Assembly: GCA_012959785.1 (NCBI GenBank)
Contig: DUCM01000014.1
Location: forward strand, 234,395-298,394
Source of the DNA: Planctomycetota bacterium
Lineage (GTDB): Bacteria > Planctomycetota > UBA1135 > GCA-002686595
DNA: 64,000 nt
Direction of reading: 5' to 3'
Shown one piece after another: positions 16,361-25,586 of the stretch; position 1 is the stretch's first letter, and each line of letters opens with the position of its first letter. A program made the position numbers and the translations under genes. Below the pieces are notes generated by a model that was not told the DNA's origin, made no database searches, and saw only the letters and a list, made by a program, of their open reading frames with translations.

Positions 16361-17770
16361 ATGCTGCTCGACTTTCTGGCACAACTCCGCCTCTCCCTGA
16401 TCCTCGCTGGCTTGCTCGGGGGGGTGTTGCATGGCTGTGGTCAGGGCCCGAGTGGGGCCCCCGGGCCCGCCACGCGGATCGCTGTTGGCTCGGGATTTGA
16501 CGCGGATGTCATGGAACTCATCGGGCAGCTCGCCGACGCTGTCGATGCTGCGCCGCTGGACCCGGATCTACGAGTCAGTCTGGCGCTGGCCTTCGAAGCC
16601 AATAGCCTCTGGGAGGAGGCCGAGGCGGCCTGGGATGCAGCCCTCGGATTCGATCCCGACCACGGACTCTGGATCACCCACAAAGCCGCCGCACTCAGCG
16701 AACGCGGCGCCACCCTTGAGGCGCTGGCCGCCTACCAGCGCGCCCTGGAACTCGATCCGGCTCTCGACGCCGCGCGCCACCGCCTGGGCCGCCTGCAAAT
16801 TCAGTTGGGTAAGGACGAGCTGGCACTGGCGACTTTCGGCGAGGTCGTGCGTAGGCAACCGATTGCCTACAATGCACTCATCGGCATGGCAGAGGCCCTC
16901 AACAACCTCGGACGCGAAGCCGAATCCAAGAGCGCTTGCGAGCGCGCGCTCAAGCTCAATGCAACTTACAAGCGTGCCCATTATGTCCTGGGCATCGCCT
17001 TGCGCGGGTTGGGGCGTCTAGAGGAGGCCGAGCGCGAACTAGCCCTTGGTGCTGATTCAAAGGAGCGATTTCTCAACGACAGCCTTACGGTCAAGCTCAA
17101 CAGTTACCGCAGAGGTTACGGCGCGCGCATTCAGGATGCCCTCGACCTGGTCGGCACCGGACAGGCCCAGCGGGCGGTGCCCTTGCTAAAAAAACTGCTC
17201 GAAAGCCACCCCACCGATCGAGTGGTGCTCGTCAATCTCGGCGTGGCTCAAATATCCGTGGGCAACAACAGCGAGGCTATCGAAGTACTCGAACGTGCCT
17301 TGGTCCTCGATCCAAACGATTTTGCGGTCCTGATCAACCTGGCCACCGCCGAAGGCGCCTTGCAACGCCTGCCCGCCATGCTCAAGCATAGCCAGCAAGC
17401 AGTCCGAGCGGCGCCGAATGTTTCGGCCACCTACTATGTGCGCGCCCATGCCTACATGCAGAGTGGCCGTTACGGAGAGGCCTACACGGATCTGAAGAAG
17501 GCCGCTGCTCTTGACACCGATGATGCGCGCTATCCGCTCGAGGCTGCGGGCTGCGCCGTGCGCCTGGGGCGCAAGCGAGATGCCCTGGAGCTCTACGCTG
17601 CAGGTCTTCGGTTGCAGCCCGCGCACTTGCCCGCCCTGGTGGCCATGGGGGCCCTCGCCAATCAACTCGGGCGCCGTTCGGTGGCCGAGGATGCCTATCG
17701 CCAGGCAGTGGCACTGCAACCTGATCACGAGCGCGTGTTGGCTCTAGGCAAGGAACTGGGACTGCGATGA
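16361..17770 (+). CDS. TPR-repeat lipoprotein
   Basis: A 469-residue protein with a signal peptide and lipobox (GLLGGVLHGC, then GQGPSG), followed by roughly a dozen TPR helices. Clear units include LEALAAYQRALELDPALDAA, KSACERALKLNATYKRA and AIEVLERALVLDPNDFAVL. It should be an extracytoplasmic scaffold anchored by lipid. Its last codon overlaps the ATG of the FG-GAP/UnbV gene (ATGA), a pairing that recurs in planctomycetes and acidobacteria. The two products probably act together at the membrane. ATG 16361 is chosen because it gives a normal signal peptide; the frame is open upstream to 16097, and ATG 16319 would add 14 residues. Confidence 0.8.
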   Translation: MLLDFLAQLRLSLILAGLLGGVLHGCGQGPSGAPGPATRIAVGSGFDADVMELIGQLADAVDAAPLDPDLRVSLALAFEANSLWEEAEAAWDAALGFDPDHGLWITHKAAALSERGATLEALAAYQRALELDPALDAARHRLGRLQIQLGKDELALATFGEVVRRQPIAYNALIGMAEALNNLGREAESKSACERALKLNATYKRAHYVLGIALRGLGRLEEAERELALGADSKERFLNDSLTVKLNSYRRGYGARIQDALDLVGTGQAQRAVPLLKKLLESHPTDRVVLVNLGVAQISVGNNSEAIEVLERALVLDPNDFAVLINLATAEGALQRLPAMLKHSQQAVRAAPNVSATYYVRAHAYMQSGRYGEAYTDLKKAAALDTDDARYPLEAAGCAVRLGRKRDALELYAAGLRLQPAHLPALVAMGALANQLGRRSVAEDAYRQAVALQPDHERVLALGKELGLR

Positions 17771-19464
17771 CTGCTACCGAACAGATTTTTGTGACTCGCG
17801 TTTCCCTGGCTGGGCTGTTGGTTCTTGCGAGTTGCACTCAGGAGTCTCAGCCGAAGCTCGACAATTCGGATGGCTCGATGCGGGCTGCTCCTGCCGCTTT
17901 TTTCAGCGAGGTCGCCGCCGAGCGCGGCGCAGAATTCACCCATGTCTACGGTGCAAAGCAACGCTTTTGGTTCCCCGAACTGGCCTCGGGTGCCCTGGCC
18001 CTGATCGACTACGACGGCGATGGCGACCTGGACCTCTACTGCGTGCAGGCGGGCGATTGCCAGGAGCCCGAGGTCCTCGGCCTCGGCAATGTGCTCTTTC
18101 GCAATGACGGTGGCCGTTTTGTCGATATTACCGTCGAGGCCGGCGTGGGCCACATGGGCTACGGGCACGGAGTTGCCGTGGGGGACTACGACAACGACGG
18201 CGATGCCGACCTCTACATCGGCAATCTCAAGGAGAATGTGCTCTACCGCAACAACGGCGACGGCACTTTCACCGATGTGACCCTCGCCGCTGGCGTTGGC
18301 ATGCCGAAGTGGACCGTGAGTTGTGGTTTCTTCGACTACGACGGCGATGGCGACCTCGATCTGTTCCTGGTGAATAATGTGAACTGGTCGCCGGCCGTGG
18401 AGGCCAAGTGCGAGACCAACTACGGAGCCCGCGACTACTGCTCGCCGGGTAACTACAACGCTCCTTCGGTGGACACCCTCTATCGCAACGAGGGAGATGG
18501 CACCTTCGTCGATGTCACCGAATCGAGTGGTATCTCTCTTGGCACCGGCGTTGGCTGGGGCCTAGCGGCAGCGGACTTTGACGGCAATGGCGCCCTCGAC
18601 TTCTATGTGGCCAACGATGGCATGGCCAACCTCCTGTGGCTGAACGATGGCGAAGGCCATTTCACTGACCGGGCCTTGATCGCGGGTTGCGCCCTGAATG
18701 TCAATGGCACCGCTGAGGCTGGCATGGGCGTCCAGGCTGCTGACATCGACAATGATGGCGATCAAGATCTGTTCATGACCCACATGCACAACGAGACGAA
18801 CACCTTCTACCTGAACAAGAGAGGCGTCTTCACCGATCGCACTTCAATTTCTGGATTGGGGATTGAGAGTCTGCTCTACACCGGTTTTGGCATGGGTTTT
18901 CACGATTTCAATCTCGACGGCGAGCTCGACCTGTTCGTGGCCAACGGCCGCGTGGGATTGACGCCGCCTCACCTTTCGGAGAGCGATCCCTTTGCCGAGC
19001 CCAACCAGCTCTTTCTCGGGCAGGGTGGCGGCAAGTTCCGCGAAGTCGCCGGTGGTCCCACTGCCCTGAAGTTGATCGGCACCAGTCGCGCGGCTGCCTT
19101 TGGGGACCTGGACAACGATGGCGATGTCGATTTGGTTTATCTTGACTGGGCTGCGCCGATCAAGATCCTGGAGAATCGTGGGCCGCACGAGGGCGCTTGG
19201 GTTGGTTTTCGCGTCCTCGGTTCCCACGGAGCTGACGCCCTGGGCGCCGTACTGGAAATCGACACCGGGGGACGCACCCAATATCGGCGCGCCGATGCGT
19301 GCTATTCCTTCTGCGCGGCGAATGACCCGCGAGTGCATTGCGGTCTGGGCGCCGCGAATACGGTAGTTGAGGTGCGCGTGCTCTGGCCCACCGGCGAGCG
19401 CGAAAGCTTCGGCCCCTTCGATGCAGGCCTCTACCACACCCTGCGGCAGGGCGAGGGCCGCTGA
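17767..19464 (+). CDS. FG-GAP repeat lipoprotein with C-terminal ASPIC/UnbV domain (CRTAC1-like)
   Basis: A 565-residue exported protein. The signal peptide ends in LVLASC (lipobox). The body is a series of FG-GAP/integrin-alpha-like repeats with calcium-binding Asp runs: YDGDGDLDLYC, DYDNDGDADLYIGN, DYDGDGDLDLFLVN, DFDGNGALDFYVAN, DIDNDGDQDLFMTH, DFNLDGELDLFVAN and DLDNDGDVDLVYLD, about seven blades of a beta-propeller. The C-terminus (about residues 480-560) is the ASPIC/UnbV domain, including the RADACYSFCAANDPRVHCGLG segment with three Cys. It is thought to be a surface or periplasmic binding protein; the substrate is unknown. It overlaps the TPR lipoprotein gene by 4 nt and is followed after 31 nt by the LytS-like kinase. 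Confidence 0.88.
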   Translation: MTATEQIFVTRVSLAGLLVLASCTQESQPKLDNSDGSMRAAPAAFFSEVAAERGAEFTHVYGAKQRFWFPELASGALALIDYDGDGDLDLYCVQAGDCQEPEVLGLGNVLFRNDGGRFVDITVEAGVGHMGYGHGVAVGDYDNDGDADLYIGNLKENVLYRNNGDGTFTDVTLAAGVGMPKWTVSCGFFDYDGDGDLDLFLVNNVNWSPAVEAKCETNYGARDYCSPGNYNAPSVDTLYRNEGDGTFVDVTESSGISLGTGVGWGLAAADFDGNGALDFYVANDGMANLLWLNDGEGHFTDRALIAGCALNVNGTAEAGMGVQAADIDNDGDQDLFMTHMHNETNTFYLNKRGVFTDRTSISGLGIESLLYTGFGMGFHDFNLDGELDLFVANGRVGLTPPHLSESDPFAEPNQLFLGQGGGKFREVAGGPTALKLIGTSRAAAFGDLDNDGDVDLVYLDWAAPIKILENRGPHEGAWVGFRVLGSHGADALGAVLEIDTGGRTQYRRADACYSFCAANDPRVHCGLGAANTVVEVRVLWPTGERESFGPFDAGLYHTLRQGEGR

Positions 19465-19495
19465 GCCCAGCGCAAGCCCTGGAGAAACAAGTTCC

Positions 19496-20887
19496 ATGAC
19501 CACAGGCAACATGACCCGCACCGAGCGACTGCTGAGCCATTCCGGAGGACGGGTGCTGCTCACGGTGTTCTTGGTGGCGGGCATCAGTTTGGTGACCACG
19601 GCGCCCCACCTGGAAACCGCCGATCTTCGCGGTCGCAATGTGGATCTGGTGCAGATTTACGCCGAACAGTTCCTTGTCTGGGCTTCGTGGGGACTGCTGG
19701 CCTGGCCGGCCCTGGCCCTCGCTGCTTGGTTGATTCAGAGCACCCGTTCTCCGCTGGCCTTCCTGTCCATCATGGTGCCGGCATCGTTGGTGGCTTCCTA
19801 CGGCTTCCTGCAAGTCGACTACATCATCCACAAGCCTTCCAAAGTGGAGTGGGATCAGTGGCAAGAGGAGTGGCGAGAAGCCCGCCAGGCGCGCCACGCG
19901 TCCGCCATGGACGATGAGTCGGGGCAGGTTGTGGGTCGCGGCAGGCCCCCGGAATGGGCGCGGGGTATGGGGCGCGGCCCGGGTGGATTCCGAGGAGACG
20001 ATGGCCCGCGCACACCCGAGCAACGGACCTTCGAACGCCAGCGAATCCGCTGGCGCGCCATGCGCGCGGGCATGGAACGGCCCGACTTGAGTTTTTTGCA
20101 CTGGCGCTTCCGCTGGATTCAGAATGCCTTGATCTTCTGGTCCATCCTGGGTCTTGGCGGCGGGCTCGCGGCGTTCTTGGGGCTGCGCCGCAAGGAGCGA
20201 TTGACCGCCGAGCTCGAATTGCGAGCCAGCGAACTGCGTGGCGAATTGACCCACGCCCAACTCGATACTCTCAAGGGCCAACTGCAACCCCACTTCCTGT
20301 TCAACGCCCTGCACTCGGTGGGGGGCTTGATCCGTGCCGGTGAAGAGCAGCAGGCCCTCTCGACCCTCGCTACAATTGGGCTGCTTCTGCGTTCGACCCT
20401 CGATCTCGGAGACCAAGCCGAGATCCGCCTCGCCGACGAGTTGCAGATCGCCGAGCGCTACATCGGCCTTGAGAGGATTCGTTTTGGGGATCGGTTGCGG
20501 GTAGAGATCGATGCCGACGATGAGTTCAAGCAGGCCTTGATTCCGACTCTGCTTCTGTTGCCGCTGGTGGAGAACGCCGTCAAGTACGGCATCACGCCCC
20601 AGCTGGACGGCGGCTTCTTGGAGATCATTGTCAGCCGCGAGGGTAAATCTCTCAAACTGTGCGTTCGCGATGATGGCGCCGGTTTCCCCGCCAGCCTCCT
20701 CTCCGGTGCGAGTTCCGAAAATGGACATCGCTCGATCGGCTTGGAGAACACCCGCAGGCGTTTGCAAGCGCTCTACGGCGACGGGCAAAGCCTCGAGGCG
20801 GGCAACTCCGCCGAAGGCGGCGCCGAGGTGCGCATCAGCTTGCCGTTCCACACCGAAACCATACTGCACTCTGAATCCGATGGCTGA
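19496..20887 (+). CDS. LytS/YehU-type sensor histidine kinase
   Basis: A 463-residue membrane kinase. Four hydrophobic helices are visible (about residues 20-36, 60-80, 87-110 and 209-230). The His_kinase domain follows with the phosphorylated His266 in LQPHFLFNALHSVGGL, and the ATPase domain has LVENAVKYG and VRDDGAGFP. Between helices 3 and 4 (residues about 112-205) lies an Arg/Gly/Trp-rich loop, including GRGRPPEWARGMGRGPGGFR, that probably faces the periplasm and may be the sensor. The start at 19496 has a good RBS (GGAGAAA, 8 nt away). The gene overlaps the LytTR regulator by 8 nt, so the two form one two-component system. Confidence 0.88.
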   Translation: MTTGNMTRTERLLSHSGGRVLLTVFLVAGISLVTTAPHLETADLRGRNVDLVQIYAEQFLVWASWGLLAWPALALAAWLIQSTRSPLAFLSIMVPASLVASYGFLQVDYIIHKPSKVEWDQWQEEWREARQARHASAMDDESGQVVGRGRPPEWARGMGRGPGGFRGDDGPRTPEQRTFERQRIRWRAMRAGMERPDLSFLHWRFRWIQNALIFWSILGLGGGLAAFLGLRRKERLTAELELRASELRGELTHAQLDTLKGQLQPHFLFNALHSVGGLIRAGEEQQALSTLATIGLLLRSTLDLGDQAEIRLADELQIAERYIGLERIRFGDRLRVEIDADDEFKQALIPTLLLLPLVENAVKYGITPQLDGGFLEIIVSREGKSLKLCVRDDGAGFPASLLSGASSENGHRSIGLENTRRRLQALYGDGQSLEAGNSAEGGAEVRISLPFHTETILHSESDG

Positions 20888-21671
20888 GGCAGCACGACGC
20901 GTGCGAGTGATCTTCGCCGATGACGAGCCCCTTGGCCGGGCCAGCTTGCGAAGCCTCCTCGAAGCTGATCCCGAGGTCGAGATCGTTGGCGAATGCGTCA
21001 ACGGTGTCGAGGCTCTCAAGGCTGTGCGCTCCGAGCGCCCGGAGCTCTTGTTTCTCGACATCCAGATGCCCGGGCTCTCGGGCTTTGAGGTGGCCGAAGA
21101 ACTCGAGGAGGACCCGCCGGTGATCATCTTCGCGACGGCCTTCGATCAGTACGCCTTGGCGGCCTTCGAGGTCAACGCCGTCGATTACTTGCTGAAGCCC
21201 TTCGATGACGAGCGCTTCAGGCAAGCCCTTCTGCGTGCCAAACAGCGGCTTGCCTCCAATTCAGCGCGCACCGTGGGCGAAGAACTCTCTGGCCTCTTGG
21301 CCACCTTGGCGGCCCAGCGTTCCGCCGCAGCGGACCCCCAGGAGATCGTCACTCGCCTGACCATCCCGCGCGAGGGGCGCATGGACTTGGTGGAGACCGT
21401 GGACCTGCATTGGGTGGAGGCTTCCGATCAATATGTGATGCTGCACACAGCGCACGGCGAGTTCCTCATGCGCGAATCCATGGGCCGATTGGAGCGCATT
21501 CTCGACCCCGAGGCTTTTCAAAGAACCCACCGCTCGACCATAGTCGCCGTGCATCAAATCCGAACCCTCGAGCGGCTCGGAGGCGGCGTGGGGCGCATTC
21601 AGATCGCTGACGGCACATGGCTACCCGTATCTCGCTCGCGCATGGCCAGCGTGCGAGCGCGTTTGGAGTGA
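20880..21671 (+). CDS. LytTR-family response regulator
   Basis: A 263-residue regulator. The receiver domain is at residues about 8-125: acidic pocket FADDEP, phospho-acceptor in LFLDIQMPGLSG, Thr in FATAFD and Lys in YLLKPFD. A linker of about 30 residues leads to a LytTR DNA-binding domain near 160-262 (HWVEASDQYVMLHT, FQRTHRSTIVAVHQIRTLER). LytTR proteins bind short direct repeats near target promoters. Start ATG 20880 lies inside the kinase gene end and begins right at the receiver. A possible target, the paired AGGATCCTGACC sequences, lies in the spacer just downstream. Confidence 0.92.
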   Translation: MAEAARRVRVIFADDEPLGRASLRSLLEADPEVEIVGECVNGVEALKAVRSERPELLFLDIQMPGLSGFEVAEELEEDPPVIIFATAFDQYALAAFEVNAVDYLLKPFDDERFRQALLRAKQRLASNSARTVGEELSGLLATLAAQRSAAADPQEIVTRLTIPREGRMDLVETVDLHWVEASDQYVMLHTAHGEFLMRESMGRLERILDPEAFQRTHRSTIVAVHQIRTLERLGGGVGRIQIADGTWLPVSRSRMASVRARLE

Positions 21672-21807
21672 TCGCCGGGCCAGAGCCCCTGTTGTAAGGT
21701 TTCTGATGGGGGCGAGACCGCTGGCAACCTCTACAGGCCCCCTTGCGCCAAGCCTCACCAATACCCTGCTTTCCGAGCCGAAAGCACGGTTCAATGGCCG
21801 GTCTTGT

Positions 21808-21844
21808 AGGATCCTGACCTCGGTTGCCCTTGAGGATCCTGACC
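21808..21844. promoter_or_regulatory. paired 12-bp direct repeats AGGATCCTGACC
   Basis: Two exact copies (21808-21819 and 21833-21844), 25 bp start to start, lie in the 240-bp spacer between the LytTR regulator and the exported protein at 21912. A second pair, ACCGCGAACTT, follows at 21842 and 21877. Each 12-mer contains the palindrome AGGATCCT. Direct repeats about two helical turns apart are the usual LytTR site layout, so these may be regulator sites (inference). Confidence 0.35.
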
Positions 21845-21911
21845 GCGAACTTCTCTCGACCTCCGTGCACTTCACTAACCGCGAACTTTACCAGCCATCC
21901 CTGGAACGATC

Positions 21912-22979
21912 ATGAAACAACTGCTACTGGCTTCTTGCGTCGCGCTCGTGTGTCTTGATGGCCAAACCATCAAGACAAACTATAAGGCCGAGCAGGCCTT
22001 CCAGATCGAGGTGCAAAGCACCTTCACAATGGAGACCACCGATTTCTCCATGGAACGCGACGGCGAGCCGGTCGAAGCGCGTTGGGGAGCCGGCGGTGGG
22101 TCGACTGTGACGCGCTCGATCATCATAACCGACACGGTACTGCAAGCAGAAGACGGCAGTCCTACCAGGCTGACCCGCGAGTTTGAGTCGATCTCCAATG
22201 ACTCAGCTCGCTCCCGAGGAGACGAGGAGTTCGAGAGCAGCCAGGAGTGCCCGTTGAGCGAGGTGACCCTCGAGTTGACCCTCGACGACGGCGAGGTTAC
22301 CGCCGAAGTCGTCGACGGCACCGAGCCCGACGACGAGGCCCTGCTTGAAGGGCACCAGATGACCTTCGCCCTCGACGCCCTGCTGCCCGAGAAAGATGTC
22401 GCCCCCGGCGACGAGTGGGACCTCAGCATCGAACAATTGCAAACTGCCCTGCTCGTTGACCTCGAATCCGTGCTCTTCCCGCGCCCCGAGCGAACCGAAG
22501 GCGAAGAAGGTGGCTCTGGACGCGGCGGACGCCGTGGCGGGATGCGCGCTGGCCGTGGCGGCGGTGGCGTGGCGCGCTACATCAGTGCCGGTGACTGGGA
22601 GGTCACCGCAACCCTTCTGGGCGACACTGAAGAATATGACGGCACCGAGTGTCTCGTGATCTCGATCAAAGGCGAGAGCACCGGCGAACTGCCCGAGTCT
22701 GAACGCGCCCCTGGTGGCGGCCGCCGCGGTGGAGGCAATGCCCTCTTCCTTGGCCCCTCGCTGCGCCCCGAAAACTCCTTTGAAATGGAGATTGAGGCCA
22801 GGTTGTTTTACGACGCGAAGGCAGAGCGCCCCGTGCACTTTGAATTCGAAGGCCAGCTCAGCACTGAAAGTCGGCGCGAGATGAACCGGCGTGAGACCGC
22901 CATGGTCATCTCCACAGCTCAAGAAGGAACATTTACCTACTCCGTCGACCTTACCTCGGCCGATCGCGGCGACGAGTAG
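21912..22979 (+). CDS. exported protein with Gly/Arg-rich tract, unknown function
   Basis: A 355-residue protein with a signal peptide (MKQLLLASCVALVCLDG). The mature part is beta-rich and strongly acidic in the first half (TLDDGEVTAEVVDGTEPDDEALLEG). A flexible tract near residues 196-220 follows (SGRGGRRGGMRAGRGGGGVA), and a second short tract (GGGRRGGGN) lies near residue 268. The repeated pattern of a polar beta-stretch, WDLSIEQLQTALLVDL and a final MEIEARLFYDAKAERPVHFEFEG resembles secreted proteins that compute as lipid- or polymer-binding beta-sandwiches, but I do not recognise a family. It follows the LytTR regulator by 240 bp and precedes another Gly/Arg-rich exported protein by 44 bp, probably as one transcript. 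Confidence 0.72.
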   Translation: MKQLLLASCVALVCLDGQTIKTNYKAEQAFQIEVQSTFTMETTDFSMERDGEPVEARWGAGGGSTVTRSIIITDTVLQAEDGSPTRLTREFESISNDSARSRGDEEFESSQECPLSEVTLELTLDDGEVTAEVVDGTEPDDEALLEGHQMTFALDALLPEKDVAPGDEWDLSIEQLQTALLVDLESVLFPRPERTEGEEGGSGRGGRRGGMRAGRGGGGVARYISAGDWEVTATLLGDTEEYDGTECLVISIKGESTGELPESERAPGGGRRGGGNALFLGPSLRPENSFEMEIEARLFYDAKAERPVHFEFEGQLSTESRREMNRRETAMVISTAQEGTFTYSVDLTSADRGDE

Positions 22980-23023
22980 CGTTGATCCCAACCCAACATA
23001 ACCCAAGCCATTTCGAACCCAGT

Positions 23024-23794
23024 ATGAAGAACACAATCAAGATCAGCGTCCTGGTGGGCGCGCTCGCCGGAATCGCCGGATCGCTTGTGATGCAGGCCAT
23101 CCAGCCGTCATCCGCCGCCGACCAGACCGCTCAAGTTTCCTCAGCCCTCACGCCCGGTGCCAATGACGACGCCGATGCTGTGGCCCAGGAACTGTCCGCT
23201 CTGCGCCGCCAAAATGAAGAGCTGGCCATGCGCCTGGCCGCAATTGAGTCCCGCAACGCAAGTTCAGGGCGCGAAGCTGTTTCCACGGCGTCTAGCGAGG
23301 AATTTGCCGAACTCCAGCAAGAGATGGCAGACCTCGCAGCAGCCCTGAAGGACCCCCAGTCGGCGCAAGCCGCTGGCTTGCGTCTGACCGTCAGGACGGC
23401 CATGGATCAGATCCGTGAGGAGCAAAGCGAAGAGCGCCAACAGAGTCGCGAGGAACGCGAGATCACCCGCATCGACGAGCGCTTGACCGAGCTGCAGTCG
23501 AAGCTGGGCCTCGACCAGGTGCAGATGCAGTCTATGCGCGGCGTGCTGCTCAGTGAGAGCACCAAGCGCAGTGAGATGTGGCAAGGCATGCGCGACGGTG
23601 GCATGGACCGCACCAAGATGCGCACTGCCATGACTGATCTGCGCGATGAGACCCAGGACGCCCTGGGCAACATTCTCACGCCCCTACAGCTCGAGGACTA
23701 CCAAGAAATCGAAAGCCAGAATCGCTTCGGAGGATTCGGCGGAGGCCGCGGCGGCCGCGGTGGCGGCGGTGGCGGCCGGCAGTCAGCCGACTGA
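23024..23794 (+). CDS. membrane-anchored coiled-coil protein with Spy/CpxP-like LTxxQ region and RGG-like tail
   Basis: A 256-residue protein with an N-terminal membrane anchor or signal (ISVLVGALAGIAGSLVMQAI), then a long heptad-rich coiled coil (ELSALRRQNEELAMRLAAIE; QQEMADLAAALKDPQ). The C-terminal half (RIDERLTELQSKLGLDQVQM ... ILTPLQLEDYQE) is all helix and carries an LTPxQ element like the periplasmic Spy/CpxP and Zn-sensor families. It ends in an intrinsically disordered tail of Gly and Arg (GGRGGRGGGGGGRQSAD). It likely lies in the periplasm and may sense or buffer envelope stress together with the preceding two-component system (inference). Start ATG 23024 is chosen over 22982 because it begins directly at the anchor. 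Confidence 0.7.
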   Translation: MKNTIKISVLVGALAGIAGSLVMQAIQPSSAADQTAQVSSALTPGANDDADAVAQELSALRRQNEELAMRLAAIESRNASSGREAVSTASSEEFAELQQEMADLAAALKDPQSAQAAGLRLTVRTAMDQIREEQSEERQQSREEREITRIDERLTELQSKLGLDQVQMQSMRGVLLSESTKRSEMWQGMRDGGMDRTKMRTAMTDLRDETQDALGNILTPLQLEDYQEIESQNRFGGFGGGRGGRGGGGGGRQSAD

Positions 23795-23900
23795 TTCGTA
23801 GCACGAGTCTTCGCTCGTTGGGATTGCTTGGTAGTTCCGCTCTTGCGGGGCTACCGGGCGATTCTGAGTTTTGGGAGCCCGTTTGCGTTCCGGCTTGCGG

Positions 23901-25586
23901 TCAACGACCCGCATGGATTTCCATGAGCCGCGCAATTTCCGGTTGCAGAGCCTTGGCAAGCGTTTCGTAGCCGATTGGGGCGAGATGTAGGGAATCGGCG
24001 TTGTATAGCTCCGGCAAAGGCAAGCCATCATCGCCCGCCAGTTGCGGGGTCAGGTCGCGAAAGGTCACTCGCGGCAGTCCGTCAAAAGCCGCCAACAGGC
24101 GATTGGTCTCGCGGGCATCAAGGTAGCCCTTGTCCTGGGAGTTCTCGCCGCGGGGCAGAAGCCCGAGCAGCAGCACTTCACTTTGGGGCTGGACTCGGCG
24201 TAGGCGCGTCAGGATCTCGAATATCCCGGCAGCAATTTCATGTGGCGTGTCGCTGCCGATGTTGTTCGTGCCGATCAGAAGCACCACCACCTGGCTGCGA
24301 CCGCGTTGAAACTCGCCTTCATCGATGCGCCAGAGGATGTGCTGGGTGCGATCGCCGCTGATCCCGTAATTCACGGCATCCCAGTCGCCGAAGTAATTTG
24401 TGAAGGCCGTTTTGCCGGGAGCCGAGACCTGGCGCCCAGGTCCTCCCCAGTTCTGCGTGATCGAGTCTCCGAGTAAAACGACATCCGTCGGCCGTCTCCG
24501 GGCCATAGCCAGGATGTCGGCATGTTGGTCTAGCCAGCTTCCGCCCGCCAGCCAACCAGCTGCAGCGGCGCGGTTTTCCTCGCTAGCGGTGGGCACGAGG
24601 GTTACTGGTGGCGTGGGGATCTCTCCCATGAATTTGAACTCGAAGCGTTCGAGATAGATGTCCGGCGTGTAGCGCGCCACATGCAGCCCCCAGATCGCGG
24701 AGGCTTGCTGGCTGGCGCTCGCCCGTGCAATGCCCGGCTCGTTCAGAGTGCCTTCGACACGCTCGATGATCCGCGCAAAGTGAAAGCCATCGCTGGACCA
24801 GTACAGCCCCCTATTCGATTGGGAGACAAGCGCCAGGGTACCGCCGGCGTGGGGCCAGATGACGGTCTCATGCGCAAGAGCCAGGGCTGGCAGCGCAGCA
24901 GTCCCTCGAACAAAAGGCCCATCGGGGTTTTCCGAAACCACGAGTCCCATGGCGCTTCGGTCGGTCTCCGTGGCGAAGGGCAGACCCTGGTAGTAGAGAT
25001 GAAACTGGCCGTCGCGCAAGAGGACGGACGGGTCATGGACTCGCAAGGAGTCGAAGCCCCGTTTGTCCTTGGAGCTCGGGCGCAACACGGGTCCAGCTCT
25101 CAGCCGATCGGCTCGCAGAAGTTCGCCCGCCTTGCCGAAGCTGAGCTGGGCCACTCCGACCGAAACCGAGTTCGTCCGGGATGAGGCTTCGAGCCGAAAG
25201 TTAAACGACGCGCCAATGGCTGCGTAGTAGAGGTAAATCGATCCGTTCCCGTCACGAAGAACACACGGATCAAACACACCAGCAGAATCAAAGCTGCCGT
25301 GCTTTCCGTGGTCGAGGGCCAATCCGCGCTCGATCCAAATGTGTCCCCCGTCCCCGGATGTCGCGTACCAGATCCGACCTGTGTAGTTGCGAGGATAGTG
25401 AACTGACCCGAGTTCGACACGCGTGTAGAAGACAACATCGAAGGCGCCCACATGCAGGATGTCGCTGGGGTCGCGCCGAGAGACTCCTGCCACGGCTTCG
25501 AGCCCCGCGGCTGGCATGCGTTGGATAACAACACGCGCACCAGAGGGGGCCTGCAGGGCCAGGAGGGCGAGGGCTAGGTGCAGCAT
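23901..25586 (-). CDS. exported SGNH/GDSL esterase fused to a GH43-like beta-propeller
   Basis: A 561-residue secreted protein. After a short signal peptide (MLHLALALLALQAPSGA), residues about 40-310 form a five-bladed-propeller-like domain of the GH32/43/68 type (repeated motifs FDPCVLRDGNGSIYLYYAA and VHDPSVLLRDGQFHLYYQG). The C-terminal third is an SGNH hydrolase with all four blocks: LLGDSITQNW (Ser), GISGDRTQHILWR (Gly), LLIGTNNIG (Asn) and DSLHLAPIGYE (Asp/His). It probably removes acetyl groups from a plant or algal polysaccharide that the propeller binds or cleaves. ATG 25586 is preferred: the longer frame (to 26039) runs across the response-regulator gene on the other strand. A run of ten G lies directly upstream of the start. 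Confidence 0.83.
   Translation of the reverse strand: MLHLALALLALQAPSGARVVIQRMPAAGLEAVAGVSRRDPSDILHVGAFDVVFYTRVELGSVHYPRNYTGRIWYATSGDGGHIWIERGLALDHGKHGSFDSAGVFDPCVLRDGNGSIYLYYAAIGASFNFRLEASSRTNSVSVGVAQLSFGKAGELLRADRLRAGPVLRPSSKDKRGFDSLRVHDPSVLLRDGQFHLYYQGLPFATETDRSAMGLVVSENPDGPFVRGTAALPALALAHETVIWPHAGGTLALVSQSNRGLYWSSDGFHFARIIERVEGTLNEPGIARASASQQASAIWGLHVARYTPDIYLERFEFKFMGEIPTPPVTLVPTASEENRAAAAGWLAGGSWLDQHADILAMARRRPTDVVLLGDSITQNWGGPGRQVSAPGKTAFTNYFGDWDAVNYGISGDRTQHILWRIDEGEFQRGRSQVVVLLIGTNNIGSDTPHEIAAGIFEILTRLRRVQPQSEVLLLGLLPRGENSQDKGYLDARETNRLLAAFDGLPRVTFRDLTPQLAGDDGLPLPELYNADSLHLAPIGYETLAKALQPEIARLMEIHAGR

Noticed and set aside
19160..21127. 655-codon minus-strand frame across the LytS/LytTR genes
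   Set aside because: It runs opposite two clear genes with intact motifs, and its translation looks like a back-translation of them.
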